Source of the DNA: Aphelidium insulamus
Lineage: Eukaryota > Aphelidiomycota > Aphelidea > Aphelidiaceae
Direction: 5' to 3'
Length of the DNA: 64,000 nt
NCBI GenBank assembly: GCA_036784855.1
Contig: JAZDSV010000010.1
Coordinates: 310,001 to 374,000, forward strand
Below, in pieces: positions 1-10,130 of this stretch; the first letter of the stretch is position 1, and each line of letters begins with the position of its first letter. Position numbers and translations under genes: made by a program. The notes beneath the pieces were generated by a model. It had not been told where the DNA came from. It ran no database searches and saw only the letters and a program-made list of their open reading frames with translations.

Positions 1-112
1 GCTTGGTGACGGTCTCGCTGTCGGCCAGCTGGTTGGCGCCGGTGTCGGCGTCAGTGAGGGGTGTCGTGGCGGCACTGTCGGGCAAAATGTCGTCCGTCAC
101 GTTGGCTGTCAT
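1..112 (-). CDS. 5' fragment of an unidentified gene
   Basis: An ATG at 112..110 opens a frame that runs off the left edge: 37 complete codons beginning MTANVTDDIL and rich in Asp, Thr and Ala. The frame has no stop, and the stretch behind the ATG (113-429) is non-coding, which fits a true start. The visible part is hydrophilic, without a signal peptide or recognisable motif, so no function can be given. It could equally be a short first exon, since conserved genes in this window are commonly split. Confidence 0.45.
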   Translation of the reverse strand, partial: MTANVTDDILPDSAATTPLTDADTGANQLADSETVTK

Positions 113-429
113 TTTATTATAGGTGGGCGTGTTTATAATCCAAGGTTGAAAAGGTTGGCACAATAGGAATATCTTTGTAGTTGTACTATGTAGTAGTCAG
201 AGAAAGCAAGGCGTGCAGCATTTCATAACTGCATACTTGCTGCAGTAACGACGCTTAATTAGGACATCGTTACATATATATTGTGAATGCATGAGGGCAG
301 CAAAAACCTTGCAACAATCATTCAGCGAATCGGAGAGCGGCGCCTCATCCTTTTAGCCGCAGAAAAGTTTAGCCGATATCTGCTTTAACAACAAAAGATT
401 CTTGCACAAAACAGCTTGCGCAGCCTGAC
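113..429. other. Divergent intergenic region
   Basis: No open frame of interest. It lies between two divergent starts (112 on the minus strand, 430 on the plus strand) and probably carries both promoters. I see no unambiguous TATA box or repeat. Confidence 0.4.
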
Positions 430-1393
430 ATGTCTGATGCCGGCACTTCTACCACGGATCTTGAACGTAATTTTGCCTCTCGGTTGACGACCAACAGTGA
501 CGGCCCTGCTGTGGCTGCAACGGATGGCGAGGTAATTGCCATTGAATTCTTTCTAGCACGTTTGACAAGACGTATAGATGCTTCGCCAGCTCCAAAATTT
601 GGAGCGACAATTCGAGGACAAAGTGAACAGCATCAACGCACAGTTCAATCGAAAGCTCGAATTGCTGACTGCGGAAAATTCCGCCATCAAGAGCCAATTG
701 AAGGCTTTGACAGAGATGGTGGAGGCGACACCGAAAAAAGATCCGAATCTTGAACTCTTGGAGGAAGCCTCGGTGTGCAGTGTGGGCTATGAACCAGACT
801 TTGACAATGTCTGCGGTCGGTCAATGAGGGAGGACGATTTCAAGTTTGATGCGCCGGTTTATACACCGCAGCTGCTTGACGTTGAAACTGTCAAGGTCTC
901 AACGTTTTCACGTGTGGTTCACTTCACGCTCAAAGCCATGGTGGAGAACACGATGGTCAAGGATCTAAATTTGAAGTGTTACGAGAACCAAACGGGCCAC
1001 ATTCCGGGAGAAGGAACTCACTTGAGCTGGCTAAAGTACATTGTGGACGACGTCTGCCAAGTTGTTGGCCGGAACAAACATTTGATTAGTCTGGCAGTGA
1101 GACATCGCGACTTTTACTATTGGGGAACGGAGCCACTTCTAGTGCTAAGTGATGAAATGACGCTCAAGCTCGCCAAGGCGCTCGAGGGTAACACCTGCCT
1201 GCAATCCCTTTCGCTGCCGTGGGTGCAAGTTACGAAAGAGGGCGGCCAACTTTTATGCGACTACTTGCCGCGCAGCAACAGTACACTTAAACACCTGAAA
1301 ATCCTCTGCGCCGACGAACTGATGACAAAGAAATTGGAGGAAGTCGTCGAATTGGGCAGCAATCGGGCTGTTGTGCCGCCCTCGGTCATTTGA
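430..1393 (+). CDS. Coiled-coil plus LRR-like protein, function unknown
   Basis: Two exons: 430..531 and 578..1393, with a 46 nt GT-AG intron in phase 0, giving 305 aa. The first exon is a Ser/Thr/Ala-rich lead. The second starts with a heptad-like coiled coil (about residues 35-85, many Leu/Glu/Lys/Gln). The C-terminal half, especially residues 230-290, has the spacing of ribonuclease-inhibitor type leucine-rich repeats (LAKALEGNTCLQSLSLPW, then a second weaker unit). No signal peptide or membrane segment is seen, so a cytoplasmic scaffold is plausible. I do not recognise a specific family. The exon 2 frame alone also begins with ATG, so an unspliced shorter product is possible, but the exact in-frame junction favours the spliced form. 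Confidence 0.65.
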
Positions 1394-1542
1394 AAGTGGA
1401 CATGAACTAATCATACTGTCATAATATATTCATAGGATAGTCTCTATGATTACGGGTCCAAGACTACATTATAGTAGTGTAAATACCATGTATTTTATCT
1501 TCGTATATATTATATCATTCAGTTCCAAGCAGCAAACATCTG

Positions 1543-3299
1543 TCACGCCTTGGACGCGAGATTGTTGTCGCTGGGCGCGGCGGCGAGCGCATTGAGTGAC
1601 TGCGTGGACAGGTGCAGCGACATGCCCGACGAGCGATAGTCCACAAGCCGGCTCTCGCTGCCCACGCCCACCCCGTTCTCCTTGCTGCGCAGATAGAGCG
1701 ACGGGCGCTGGCGACGGTATCGCGTGTACAGCAGCACTGCCACGGCACCCGCCAGCAGCAACAGCAGCACGCCGACCACGATGCCGATGATGGTGCCGGT
1801 GGAGAGGGCGCTGCTGTCCTTGGCAACGGTGCCCTGTGCGGCCGTGTCGCGGCCATCAACAGTGGGAAGTGCAGACGTGGTGACAGTGAGCGGTGGCGGG
1901 ATCACTGCAGCACTGCTAGTCGCGACATCTGGCACATCGGAGCTGCTACTCGCCGACGGAACAGCGGCCGGGTCAATGCGCGATGCTGTGGATGCGTCCG
2001 AGGGTGCTAAATAGAGAGTTAGATATATAACCTTTACAGACAACACGTACGGTACGAAAAGACGCGCAGTGTGAATTGACGGCTTCCCGAGGCGTCTTGG
2101 GCAGAGGCGTACACGCAGCCCGATGTCACATTCAGCGCCATGGACACGGTCAGCTGGGTGGCGGGTGTGACCAGCACCTGGCTGTCCACCGGCTGCAGCG
2201 TGTCAATGTTGAACCGGGACAGCACCGGCGACACCGATGTTAGTGCGGTGTCGGCCATGAGTGTTGCAGGTGCCGCCACACCCGTCGCGTTGAACCCCAT
2301 GCCCCACACCACGAGGCGGCCGGCATTCGGGTCCACGCGCACCGTGGTGGAACCCAGCTGGGAGGCGGCGGTGTACGGCAGCAGGATGTAGTTGTTCATG
2401 GAGCCGTCGGTGCGCAGCTGCAGCACCATCACATTGCCAAAGCGCAGGGCCGTATCCCGCTCCACGCCCACCAGGTGCAGCAAGCCGCGCACTTGGTCCA
2501 TCAGAAGCTGGCGCACGGTGAACGACGAGCGCACCGGCCGCTCATAGACACGGCGCCCGGAGGCGGCATTCAGACGCAGCACCGACGTCGACTGGCCGTC
2601 GAACGTGTCGAACGAGTAGCTGGTGTACACGGCGCCACCGTCCGTGCCGTACGCGTCCACCGCCAACCCGGCGCCGCGATCCCGGGTCATGGTGCCAAAC
2701 ATCTGCGACCAGATGCGGGTGCCATCGGCGGGTGACAGTCGCGCCACAAACACGTCCACATCGCCGCGTGGCACCTGGCCGTCCAGCGTGACACTCGTAT
2801 TGCCCGTGGCAAACACCATCTCGGATGTCTGCACCACGGTGGCACCGGTGGTGGTCTCGGTGATCTGGGCCGTCTCCACGCGGTCATAGTCCAGGCCGGC
2901 GGTGGGCTGGGTGGACCACGCCAACACAAAGCCCGGTGTCCACTTTTGCAGCACCGCGCTGCTGTTGCCGGTGTCCGCGGCTATGGCGGCCACACACACC
3001 AAGTAGACACTGCCGTCCCAGGGGGAGACGTGCAGCGCGGTCGGCAGTTTCTGGCACCCGGGCGACACCGGGACACTCTGCAACAGTTGGCCGGACTGGT
3101 CGTGGCGCGTCAGGCTGAACAGTGTGGGCAGCGTCTGTTCAATGGCCACCAGGTGTCCCGAGAGCGGGTCAATGGCTGTGAGTACCTGGCCGACACTTGA
3201 TGGCGCCGTGGTTGTGCTCAATGTCAGTGGGCCATTAGCCGCGCACATCACGGTCGCGGTGGTGGCAATTGCCGCCATCAGTAGTTGGAGCGGTGTCAT
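1543..3299 (-). CDS. Type I membrane protein with beta-propeller-like ectodomain
   Basis: Two exons on the minus strand: 3299..2051 and 2006..1543, joined across a 44 nt GT-AG intron (phase 1), giving 570 aa. An N-terminal signal peptide (MTPLQLLMAAIATTATVMCA) is followed by about 390 residues of beta-rich sequence with repeated blade-like units (for example WSQMFGTMTRDRGAGLAVDA) resembling SBBP/PQQ-type propellers. A Ser/Thr/Pro linker comes next, then one transmembrane helix with Gly-Ile-Val-Val-Gly and poly-Leu character, then a basic stop-transfer (RYRRQR) and a short cytoplasmic tail. The topology is that of a cell-surface receptor or adhesin; ligand and function are not visible. The exon 2 reading frame begins exactly at the splice site, which supports the model. 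Confidence 0.7.
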
Positions 3300-3439
3300 C
3301 TAGCACTTCCTTGTATACGTAGAGTGCGTCTAGAAGGGTCTGTGTGATATGTAGCAGTAGGCAGGCAAGGTTCTATTTTAAGGAACGTGTTGTTGCGCCC
3401 TGTTGCCGCCGTGGGAATTGTGGAGAGCGAGTCGGTTGT

Positions 3440-3466
3440 CAGACAGACAGACAGACAGACAGACAG
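3440..3466. repeat. (CAGA)n microsatellite
   Basis: About six and a half perfect tetranucleotide units, in the non-coding interval between the propeller-protein gene start (3299) and the convergently lying stop of the B-box gene (3563). Confidence 0.9.
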
Positions 3467-3562
3467 TTGTTCCTTTGTCTTTGTTCACTTCAAACAAAAG
3501 TTGTCTTCAGGCACTCCACGCACACTCTATTGGATAATGCAGTTGGACTGCACCTCTTACAC

Positions 3563-5677
3563 TTAAAAGTCCTGACCATCAAAGCCCACGAAACCGCAGA
3601 GCAAAAATATGGGAAAGTAGCGCTTCTTCTCCACCGAGTGGCACCAGTTCCACGCGCTTGTCAGCCGGCCGTCAATGCAGCTGCCGGCGTCGAAAAAGTT
3701 GTCGGCGCCGCTCCCGTCGAACGCGTGCTTGAAAAAGTCGCACAGAATCTCTTTCTGCAGCTTCAGTGGGCCGCCGTATGTTGTGTTGATGTGCGCTGCA
3801 AGAGCCGCGTTGCGCATCAGGTCCGAGTCGATGCGGTCAATGCACAGCACAATCGGGTTGAGAATGCGCGCAATCTGTGTGTACTTGTCGACTGCGGTTG
3901 TTAAATGGAATTGATGTATGGTGATTAGAACATACTGAAGACAAGAGCGTTGGGAACATTGGTGTCTCCGAGGTGCACCACACTGCTCCCCACCCAGTTG
4001 CCCACCCGTCGCATCACCTAACATGTCAACAGATACAACATAAATGCTGCTCTTGTACCTCGGCGAGGATGCGATGGATTTCCCGGCTGACCCTGGGACA
4101 ACCTTGAATGCGATTCAGACCCTGGCCAGTGTCCCGCAGTCGGTACATGTTTTCGCCGTCCAGCATGTCCTGCTCGGCCAGACACCACAGCTTGAACATG
4201 TGGTGATTGATCTCGCTCCACAGCGTCAGCGACTGCAGCACATAGTAGAACTGGCGCTCGTGCGAGTGTGCCAGCCGCGCGCCGCCCGAACCAATACTGA
4301 TGGACAGTGCGAACGGGGGCTCGGTTGCCTGCGGGTTAAAGTGCTGCTTCAGCAGTGCGATCATCTTGTCGATCGGGTCCCGGTTGCCGCGCAGGAAGCT
4401 GAATGGTATATCAATATGTTATACAAGTATGAACATCATTCATGCCTGCTGTTGTCGCCAATGCTGTAGAGACAGGTGCGGATGGCATCCTGGGATAGAG
4501 TGGAGGTGGCATGGCGCTTTGCAAGCACCTCAATTGCACGCTCCTTTTGCTTAATGTCCCGCTGAATCTCGTGTCGCGGCCGTCCCGGCGGCGCCATAAT
4601 CTCCCGGGTGGCCACCTGTACCAGAGGATCGCGCAGCAAGCGGTCACCAGCCACAGCGTCCATGGATTGCAGCCAGACTGTCACTGTCTTGACACTATTG
4701 ACACAATCGAATTCGAGCATCTCTCGAATGTGCGGCGCCTGCGCATCCATCAACAGGTAGACCAGCTTGCCGTATGTGGCACGCATCTTCTCCGGGTTCA
4801 TGATCTTGTGCCGGCGTCCCACTTCAAACACGCGCCGAAAGAAATCGGCATTGTACTTGTAGTCCTTGTCCGCCACCAGCTGCTGCCCGGTGCTGTAGTC
4901 GGACGCAACTACCAGGCCGCACAGTATGGCACACAGGTCCTTGATCTGGGTGACGATGCGGCCTGGTCGCGACGAGCCGCCACCAACCACGTCGATCCGG
5001 TCAATGTACTCGCTGACGGACAGCGCGGCCTCCAGCAGTCGCAGCGCCCGACGCTCCTTGGCATCCAGTCGCACCGGAATCCACTTGGCCCGCTCCACAA
5101 TGTCGGCATCCTGTTTGCTGCGTCCTCCGGTGGATTGTTCTTGTTGTTGTTGCTGCTGCTGTTCTGCCACGGCCTCCAGTCGCTGCAGCATTGTTTCCGC
5201 CGTCACCGTGTCTTCATCATCGTCGGCATCATCATTGGCATCATTGGTATCATTGCCATCTTGGTCAACTTGTCCAGCTCCATCCGCTGCAGCCACTACA
5301 CTGGCACTAGCCTCGCCCATGGACGTGTCAGCATCAACGACGGCCTTGAGGGGCCCGACCAGGTGCGCCCGCCGCGATCCCTTGCGATGCAGCGCCTGGA
5401 AGCACACGTCACAGAAGTCATCCGCGCACTGCCGACAGAACAGGGACGCCGGTTGGTCCTCGCACTCCACGCAGAACCCGGGCATGGCGCCATCATCGCC
5501 AGTGGTGTCTCCGTTGGCGCGCTGGCTGTGCCGGAGCCGGTTGTTGACGGCCTTGTCGACATCATTGTCGTTGTTGGTGTCGGCGGGGAAGGAGTGCGAC
5601 TGCAGAAACTGCTCCGGGTTGTCCAGGAGCTGCGAGAGACGCGCGCCACCGCCATCTGCTGCGTCGCCGGGGCGCAT
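3563..5677 (-). CDS. B-box zinc finger + DUF2009 (UPF0652) protein
   Basis: Four exons on the minus strand: 5677..4446, 4398..4059, 4017..3936 and 3891..3563, giving 660 aa. Introns are 47, 41 and 44 nt; the first uses a GC donor (CAG then GCATGA). Residues near 70-115 form a B-box-like zinc finger (CVECEDQPASLFCRQCADDF, then C..C and two His). An acidic and poly-Gln linker follows. From about residue 200 to the end the protein matches the DUF2009/UPF0652 family, including VMRRVGNWVGSSVVHLGD and a GFVGFDGQDF terminus. DUF2009 is widespread in eukaryotes but has no assigned biochemical role; the B-box suggests protein-protein contacts. The small third exon (82 nt) is required to restore the family motif, which supports the splice model. 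Confidence 0.85.
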
Positions 5678-6152
5678 TTCCTGCGTGGCTGATTAGTGAG
5701 CCTAATTGTCCGTATGCCTTATCCTTATCGGTAGGATGTAAATATCACATATTTAACACTGGGTGACGGCTCAGACGTAAGATTGCGCATGCGTCGGTAA
5801 AGTTCGTTCATCGAAATATATATATATCGTCCTTGTGACTAATTGGCCTTCATGTTGCGGCGCCACAGTTTGACATATAGTATCGGGCAATTTCATGCCA
5901 TATTGACACCAAATCCACCAGGTGTCAGTTGCCCGTTTTTCAGAGTCCAACGACCTAGAGTACCTGTCGTCATTTCCGGTTCAGTTGTACGGATGTTAAA
6001 ATTAGCATGAAGGTGCAAACAGTGTTTTCCAGCACTAAATGCAGGTGGCGCACTCAACCGACACCGACTGCGCCTCGTTGCTTACGTAATCAAGCAGGCG
6101 CCAATATAAAAGGGGAGCTTCGAGGCACTTTCACGCACTCCACAAAACTGAC
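5678..6152. other. Divergent intergenic region
   Basis: No convincing gene. It separates divergent starts at 5677 (minus) and 6153 (plus). A TATA-like box is noted separately at 6105-6113; a short (AT)n tract lies near 5816. Confidence 0.5.
6105..6113 (+). promoter_or_regulatory. TATA box of secreted protein gene
   Basis: TATAAAAGG lies 48 nt before the ATG at 6153, preceded by CGCCAA (an overlapping CCAAT-type element). Similar TATAAA/TATAAAA elements sit 50-70 nt before several other secreted-protein genes in this window. Confidence 0.55.
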
Positions 6153-6674
6153 ATGCTCGCCTCGATCAAGTTCATCGGAGCTGTGTTGGCGTTGTTGTGC
6201 GCTCTCGTGGCGGATGCTACGCCAGTGGTGTCGCCTCCACGAACTCGTGCGCGACCTCAATTATCTGTAGACGAATCTATGAATTGCCCGGCCGACACGC
6301 AGCGCGTCGATATTGCAGCTTGCGTTGGGCCAGCACAACAACAGCTGATAAGTTACCAGCTTCAGCAAGGAAGCTTGCCCATCGCGCGCGGGGCTTCACC
6401 GGCGGAGTTGTCAACAGCGATGCGTGGCGATTTGGCTATTCGTTGTGATCGTGGCACCGTGCTACTCCCAGTGTGCTTTGACGATCAAGTTCCGTCCGCT
6501 TCTAATGCGGGAGACGTCCCGCCCCCTAGAACTGCGGTTAAATCTTATATGGGTGCCCAAGGCCTAGTGCCGATGAGCAGTGGTCCTGGCTGCGGCGAAA
6601 TGTTGATATTGGCATTCGTGCCGGTACTCTCGATTTTGGCGCTGACCTTAATGTGCAACCCTTTTGACGCTTAA
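6153..6674 (+). CDS. Secreted protein with C-terminal hydrophobic segment
   Basis: Single exon, 173 aa. Residues 1-22 are a clear signal peptide (MLASIKFIGAVLALLCALVA). The mature chain is Pro/Ala/Ser-rich with cysteine pairs (MNC...AAC; IRC...PVC). The last 25 residues are hydrophobic (GEMLILAFVPVLSILALTL) and end MCNPFDA; this may be a GPI-type signal or a C-terminal membrane anchor, though the short polar tail fits neither perfectly. A TATA box and a CCAAT-like motif lie just upstream. No family recognised; its neighbours are other secreted proteins. Confidence 0.7.
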   Translation: MLASIKFIGAVLALLCALVADATPVVSPPRTRARPQLSVDESMNCPADTQRVDIAACVGPAQQQLISYQLQQGSLPIARGASPAELSTAMRGDLAIRCDRGTVLLPVCFDDQVPSASNAGDVPPPRTAVKSYMGAQGLVPMSSGPGCGEMLILAFVPVLSILALTLMCNPFDA

Positions 6675-6844
6675 CGTACTTGCAGCCAAAACACAGCAGC
6701 AATATATTTACTCTATATATATATATATATAATATATATACATAGATCATTGCATTCTGTGACCTAGATCGAACACTGACATATCTATGAACCACTGCAC
6801 TGATTTTTTATTTTGGCAACCTTCTTGGGCAAGTCTTCACATTA

Positions 6845-7366
6845 CTACTTCACATCAGTAACTTTGCAGTCGTTCTTTGTGCACTTGATTACTTGAAATT
6901 GCAAATTGTTCTTACAGCCAGCGGGGAGTTTTTTACCACGTAGAGATTTGCTCTTGCCAGTGCAATTTTTGCTCTTATATGTTTTGGTAAATGGTTTCGC
7001 ATCTTTCACAGTAATCCGCATTGACACAGTGTTGGACACTTGAATGCAAGCTTTAAGTTTCGTTGCGGTAGCAGTGGCAAATTTACCGCATTGTTTTCCG
7101 GTGTAAGTGCTGCTAACCAGAAAATCCCCCACAAGTTTCGAATCAGAAAATTGTTTCCTCATTGCCTCAATCCCGGCTTCTTTGCGGCAGAAAGCCGGAA
7201 GATTGTCGGGCAGCTTTGGACACTTTTCGTATACTTGTGCGATTCCACCAGTTGCTTGTGAATCCTCTTTTCCATTGGGGACTGAGAGTAACACCAGAGT
7301 CTTTGCCAAGCAGCTGTCCGCCAGTACGCCCAGGAGAAGTGTCGCACAAACTGTCGTGAATTTCAT
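6845..7366 (-). CDS. Secreted eight-cysteine protein, family A copy 1
   Basis: Single exon, 173 aa. The signal peptide is residues 1-21 (MKFTTVCATLLLGVLADSCL); mature protein is about 152 aa, strongly basic, with eight cysteines. Spacing matches two other genes on the same strand (10131-10694 and the broken 11108-11663): C1 and C2 near the N-terminus, C3 after a KLVGDFLVSSTY-like block, C4 in a basic helix, C5 and C6 around a Lys-rich loop, and C7 and C8 in the terminal VIKC...C motif. Four disulfides are likely. I do not recognise the family outside this window. A TATATATA element is at 7427-7434, about 60 nt upstream. Role unknown; an extracellular effector or inhibitor is possible but is inference. 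Confidence 0.75.
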   Translation of the reverse strand: MKFTTVCATLLLGVLADSCLAKTLVLLSVPNGKEDSQATGGIAQVYEKCPKLPDNLPAFCRKEAGIEAMRKQFSDSKLVGDFLVSSTYTGKQCGKFATATATKLKACIQVSNTVSMRITVKDAKPFTKTYKSKNCTGKSKSLRGKKLPAGCKNNLQFQVIKCTKNDCKVTDVK

Positions 7367-7718
7367 CTGTAGATTGATGTTGATTAAGTGACTAGATTAT
7401 TGATTAACCAGTGGCATGTTTGCCGCTATATATATCCGTTTTGGTCGTTACACCTGAAACACTGGTCACACGTTACATGTGCAAGCAGCGAATCAGGCGG
7501 CCGAAATAGCGCAATTTGAAACATCACGTGACATAGGGCAACAGTGTCGCGGCGCGGCTTTGAATGCCTCGCCACAACCGCGTCGCTTCTTCCTGCCAGT
7601 AGATAGCTCAGCTGACAGTCGTTGGAGACTGTTGTTGAAATGAGCAGATTCATATGAACTGCATTGACGATCGCCATCGTACATTGCAGATGGAATTGCA
7701 GCAACACTCTGATCTATT
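7367..7718. other. Intergenic region
   Basis: Between the start of family A copy 1 and the stop of the ART-like gene, both on the minus strand. Contains the TATA-like element at 7427-7434. Small open frames here lack homology or a signal peptide and look like chance. Confidence 0.4.
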
Positions 7719-8801
7719 CTACACAGAGCGCTTGTGACGCCTCCGCTTGCCGTCGAATAGCTCCCGGCGACACAGCTCAAGTGGCATGTCCACAACATCG
7801 CCGGCAAAGTCATCTTGAAATAATTGGGAAACTATCATCTCAACATCAACATCGTCCAGCACGGGCTCACACACTGCCACAACAGACGGCGCCATCCGGG
7901 GTGGAATGCACACCTCGCACCCGTCGACACTGGCCGCAACCACCACATCCGTATTGCAACGGTCAACGCTGTACTTGTAGTTCTTGCCAGAAACCCACGC
8001 ACTCTCCAGCAGCTCCCGCTCCGGTACAAACACGTGGCAGATGGCACGTGCAGGTTTCCCCGGGTGCCAGAATAGTGGATACCTTGCCGCCAGCTGCAGA
8101 TCGTGAGTGACGTACACCCCGCCACCAAAGCTAGAGTAGCGACCGTCACCCTGACACTGAAATCCACCGCGAATGATCTTCTCGGCACTGGAGCAGTAGG
8201 TGCAGTGGTATCCAAGGCGCAGAAGTCGCGTCGAGTCGTCCATACTGAACACCCGGTTCATCCCAAGAACACTTGGGCCTTGCTCCGCGACGTATTGCCG
8301 CAGCTCGCCGTACGTGACAGCCACCGGTGGCTCCTTCAGCAACGCGATGGCGGTCATCAGCGTGGACAGGCACAGCTCCGCACACTTGTCCACCGGCTGG
8401 CTGATGGCACGCAGAAGCTTGCCGTCCATCATGTTGGACGTGCCACGCACGCGACAATAGCCGTCCCAAACGACCTTCACACCGTCACAGATCTGGCAAG
8501 CGGCTTCATTGACCTTTTCGCGGCACTCTTGGCTGGTCCAGAGCGCATTAAGCTGCGTGCTGCTCCTGCTGCTACGGCATCCATTATTATCATAATCATC
8601 TTCACCATTGAGTGTGGCTACGTGGCGGGATCTGCGGGCGCCATGCACTAGTGGTGGCGGCACAAAGCTCGGCACCGCGCCGACATCCAGCCGCCGATGT
8701 CCATGCTGTGCAATATCACGCGCTGCATTGGCGCTATGCAGCAGGGCGCTATGCAGCAGGGCGCTGAGCAACGCTGCAACTGCAATTAATGCTTTAATCA
8801 T
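7719..8801 (-). CDS. Secreted ADP-ribosyltransferase-like (PARP-fold) protein
   Basis: Single exon, 360 aa. Residues 1-26 form a signal peptide with an internal repeat (SALLHSALLHSA, encoded by two 15 bp copies at 8731-8760). A cysteine-rich middle (about residues 90-150) precedes an ART/PARP-like core: GYHCTYC at 198-203 (the His of the YHG-type first motif), IIRGGFQ at 209-215, and GGGVYVTHDLQLAARY at 226-241, where Tyr230 corresponds to the Tyr of the GxYF motif. Candidate third residues are Asp285 or Glu296. This order is that of H-Y-[E/D/Q] ADP-ribosyltransferases. A basic tail (KRRRHKRS) ends the protein. Because it is secreted, a role acting on other cells is plausible; the target is unknown and activity is unproven. 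A structural match could refute this call. Confidence 0.6.
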   Translation of the reverse strand: MIKALIAVAALLSALLHSALLHSANAARDIAQHGHRRLDVGAVPSFVPPPLVHGARRSRHVATLNGEDDYDNNGCRSSRSSTQLNALWTSQECREKVNEAACQICDGVKVVWDGYCRVRGTSNMMDGKLLRAISQPVDKCAELCLSTLMTAIALLKEPPVAVTYGELRQYVAEQGPSVLGMNRVFSMDDSTRLLRLGYHCTYCSSAEKIIRGGFQCQGDGRYSSFGGGVYVTHDLQLAARYPLFWHPGKPARAICHVFVPERELLESAWVSGKNYKYSVDRCNTDVVVAASVDGCEVCIPPRMAPSVVAVCEPVLDDVDVEMIVSQLFQDDFAGDVVDMPLELCRRELFDGKRRRHKRSV

Positions 8802-8974
8802 TGAGTGTGTCTATTGCACAATGTGTATAATAATTTTACCGAGGTCAGCGCCCATTGAAGTGTCCATTCAGTGTGCACTCGAACCGACAGCAGCTTTTTT
8901 GGTATTAAATACTTGCCGGTTATATGCCCAAGCGCGTACATACTAGCTTGTGGTTATGCAGATATTGTGCGGTG

Positions 8975-10089
8975 TTATCTGATATCAGCATCATCGCTCT
9001 GCTCCACCACGGGCACTTGCACGTGCAGGTATGCCAACAAGTCTATGCACACAATGAAAATATAAAGTCAGTAACTGCTATGTGCAACTACCAAATATAG
9101 CACTCACCGCTGACGGCAAAGTTGAAGGGCACCACCAGAAAGTGGCGGCTGGCTGCATCGTACTCTGATGCCACCAGACACGGCAAGTGGCGCCAGGAGT
9201 CAAACTCTACGGCAGAGCGCGCCCGCCACAACCGCAGCGCAAACTCTGCCTGCTGCGTCTCGGTCAACGATTCGTCAAAGTACAGGTACGGCGCCGCATC
9301 CACAAACTCCAACACTCGCTCCATATTGTACACCACGCCGTCGTCATTGTGTATTTCATCACCGTGGTTATCCGCGGTAAAATTGCTGGGACTATGCCGT
9401 AGTCGCGGGTCGGTGCGTAGCCGCGTGGCAAACCACTGGCCCTCCAGACGGTCGGCTGCTCGGTGCTGAACTCGTTTGCTGTCCCGTTGTGCAGGCATAA
9501 TCGGCTTCTTCGCGACAATATCACGGAGCTGCGCCGAATAGTCTTGAAGCAGTTGCTGGATGTTGATGTCGGTAAGCCACGGCACATCCACGCCGACACC
9601 GTGACACAGGTCCAGGAGACGTATCGACACCTGGTGTCGGAACAGATGTCGGTGCCACGGCTGCACCGTAGTTGTGTCGATGCAAAAGTTGAGTCGCGGC
9701 GGTAACGACAATAATGACGAGTCCAAGGCGGGCATGCAGCTCGGAACGCGTCCGCCAATGCCATAAAAGTCGCACTCAGTCGACGAGTGCCGGCCCTCTC
9801 TGTCCACGTACCACAACTTCAGCCATTCATGCTGACCAGTAGTATCATCTGTTTGTCGACGGCCGTGCCGGAAGTATTCCACCATGGCCGCGTCGCAGTC
9901 ACTTCCATCCCCCTGATATCTATTCGATGCGTCTCGGCTCATGCACGCGTTGACGCGGTTAAAGTGATCCTGGAGAAAGCGCTGGTTGTGCAGCACGGCC
10001 GCGTCACTGGCACCGCGGCCACGCAGCGCGTCTGGATGTATGCGGCGCAGCAGCTGGTTGGCAAATGATTTCCATAAGCGGGCAATCAT
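8975..10089 (-). CDS. TCAIM: TCAIM-like protein (DUF4460/DUF4461), J-domain-like N-terminus
   Basis: Two exons on the minus strand: 10089..9108 and 9042..8975, with a 65 nt GT-AG intron (phase 1), giving 349 aa. The start MIARLWKSFANQLLRRIHPD resembles the DUF4460 N-terminus, a diverged J-domain-like helix pair around HPD (residues 18-20 here) followed by NQRFLQDHFNRVN. The rest corresponds to DUF4461. Animal members (TCAIM, T-cell activation inhibitor, mitochondrial) are mitochondrial proteins of about 500 aa; this one is shorter. The short second exon (22 codons plus stop, reading DLLAYLHVQVPVVE) fits the splice phase exactly. The basic amphipathic N-terminus suits mitochondrial import. Confidence 0.7.
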
Positions 10090-10130
10090 TTTTTATTTCA
10101 CACCGGCTTCACTGGGCTGCAGTGCGCTCA

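Noticed and set aside
4511-5692. A 393-codon open frame on the plus strand
   Set aside because: It is antisense to exon 1 of the B-box + DUF2009 gene, whose protein sequence and splice sites are supported; the antisense product has no motif.
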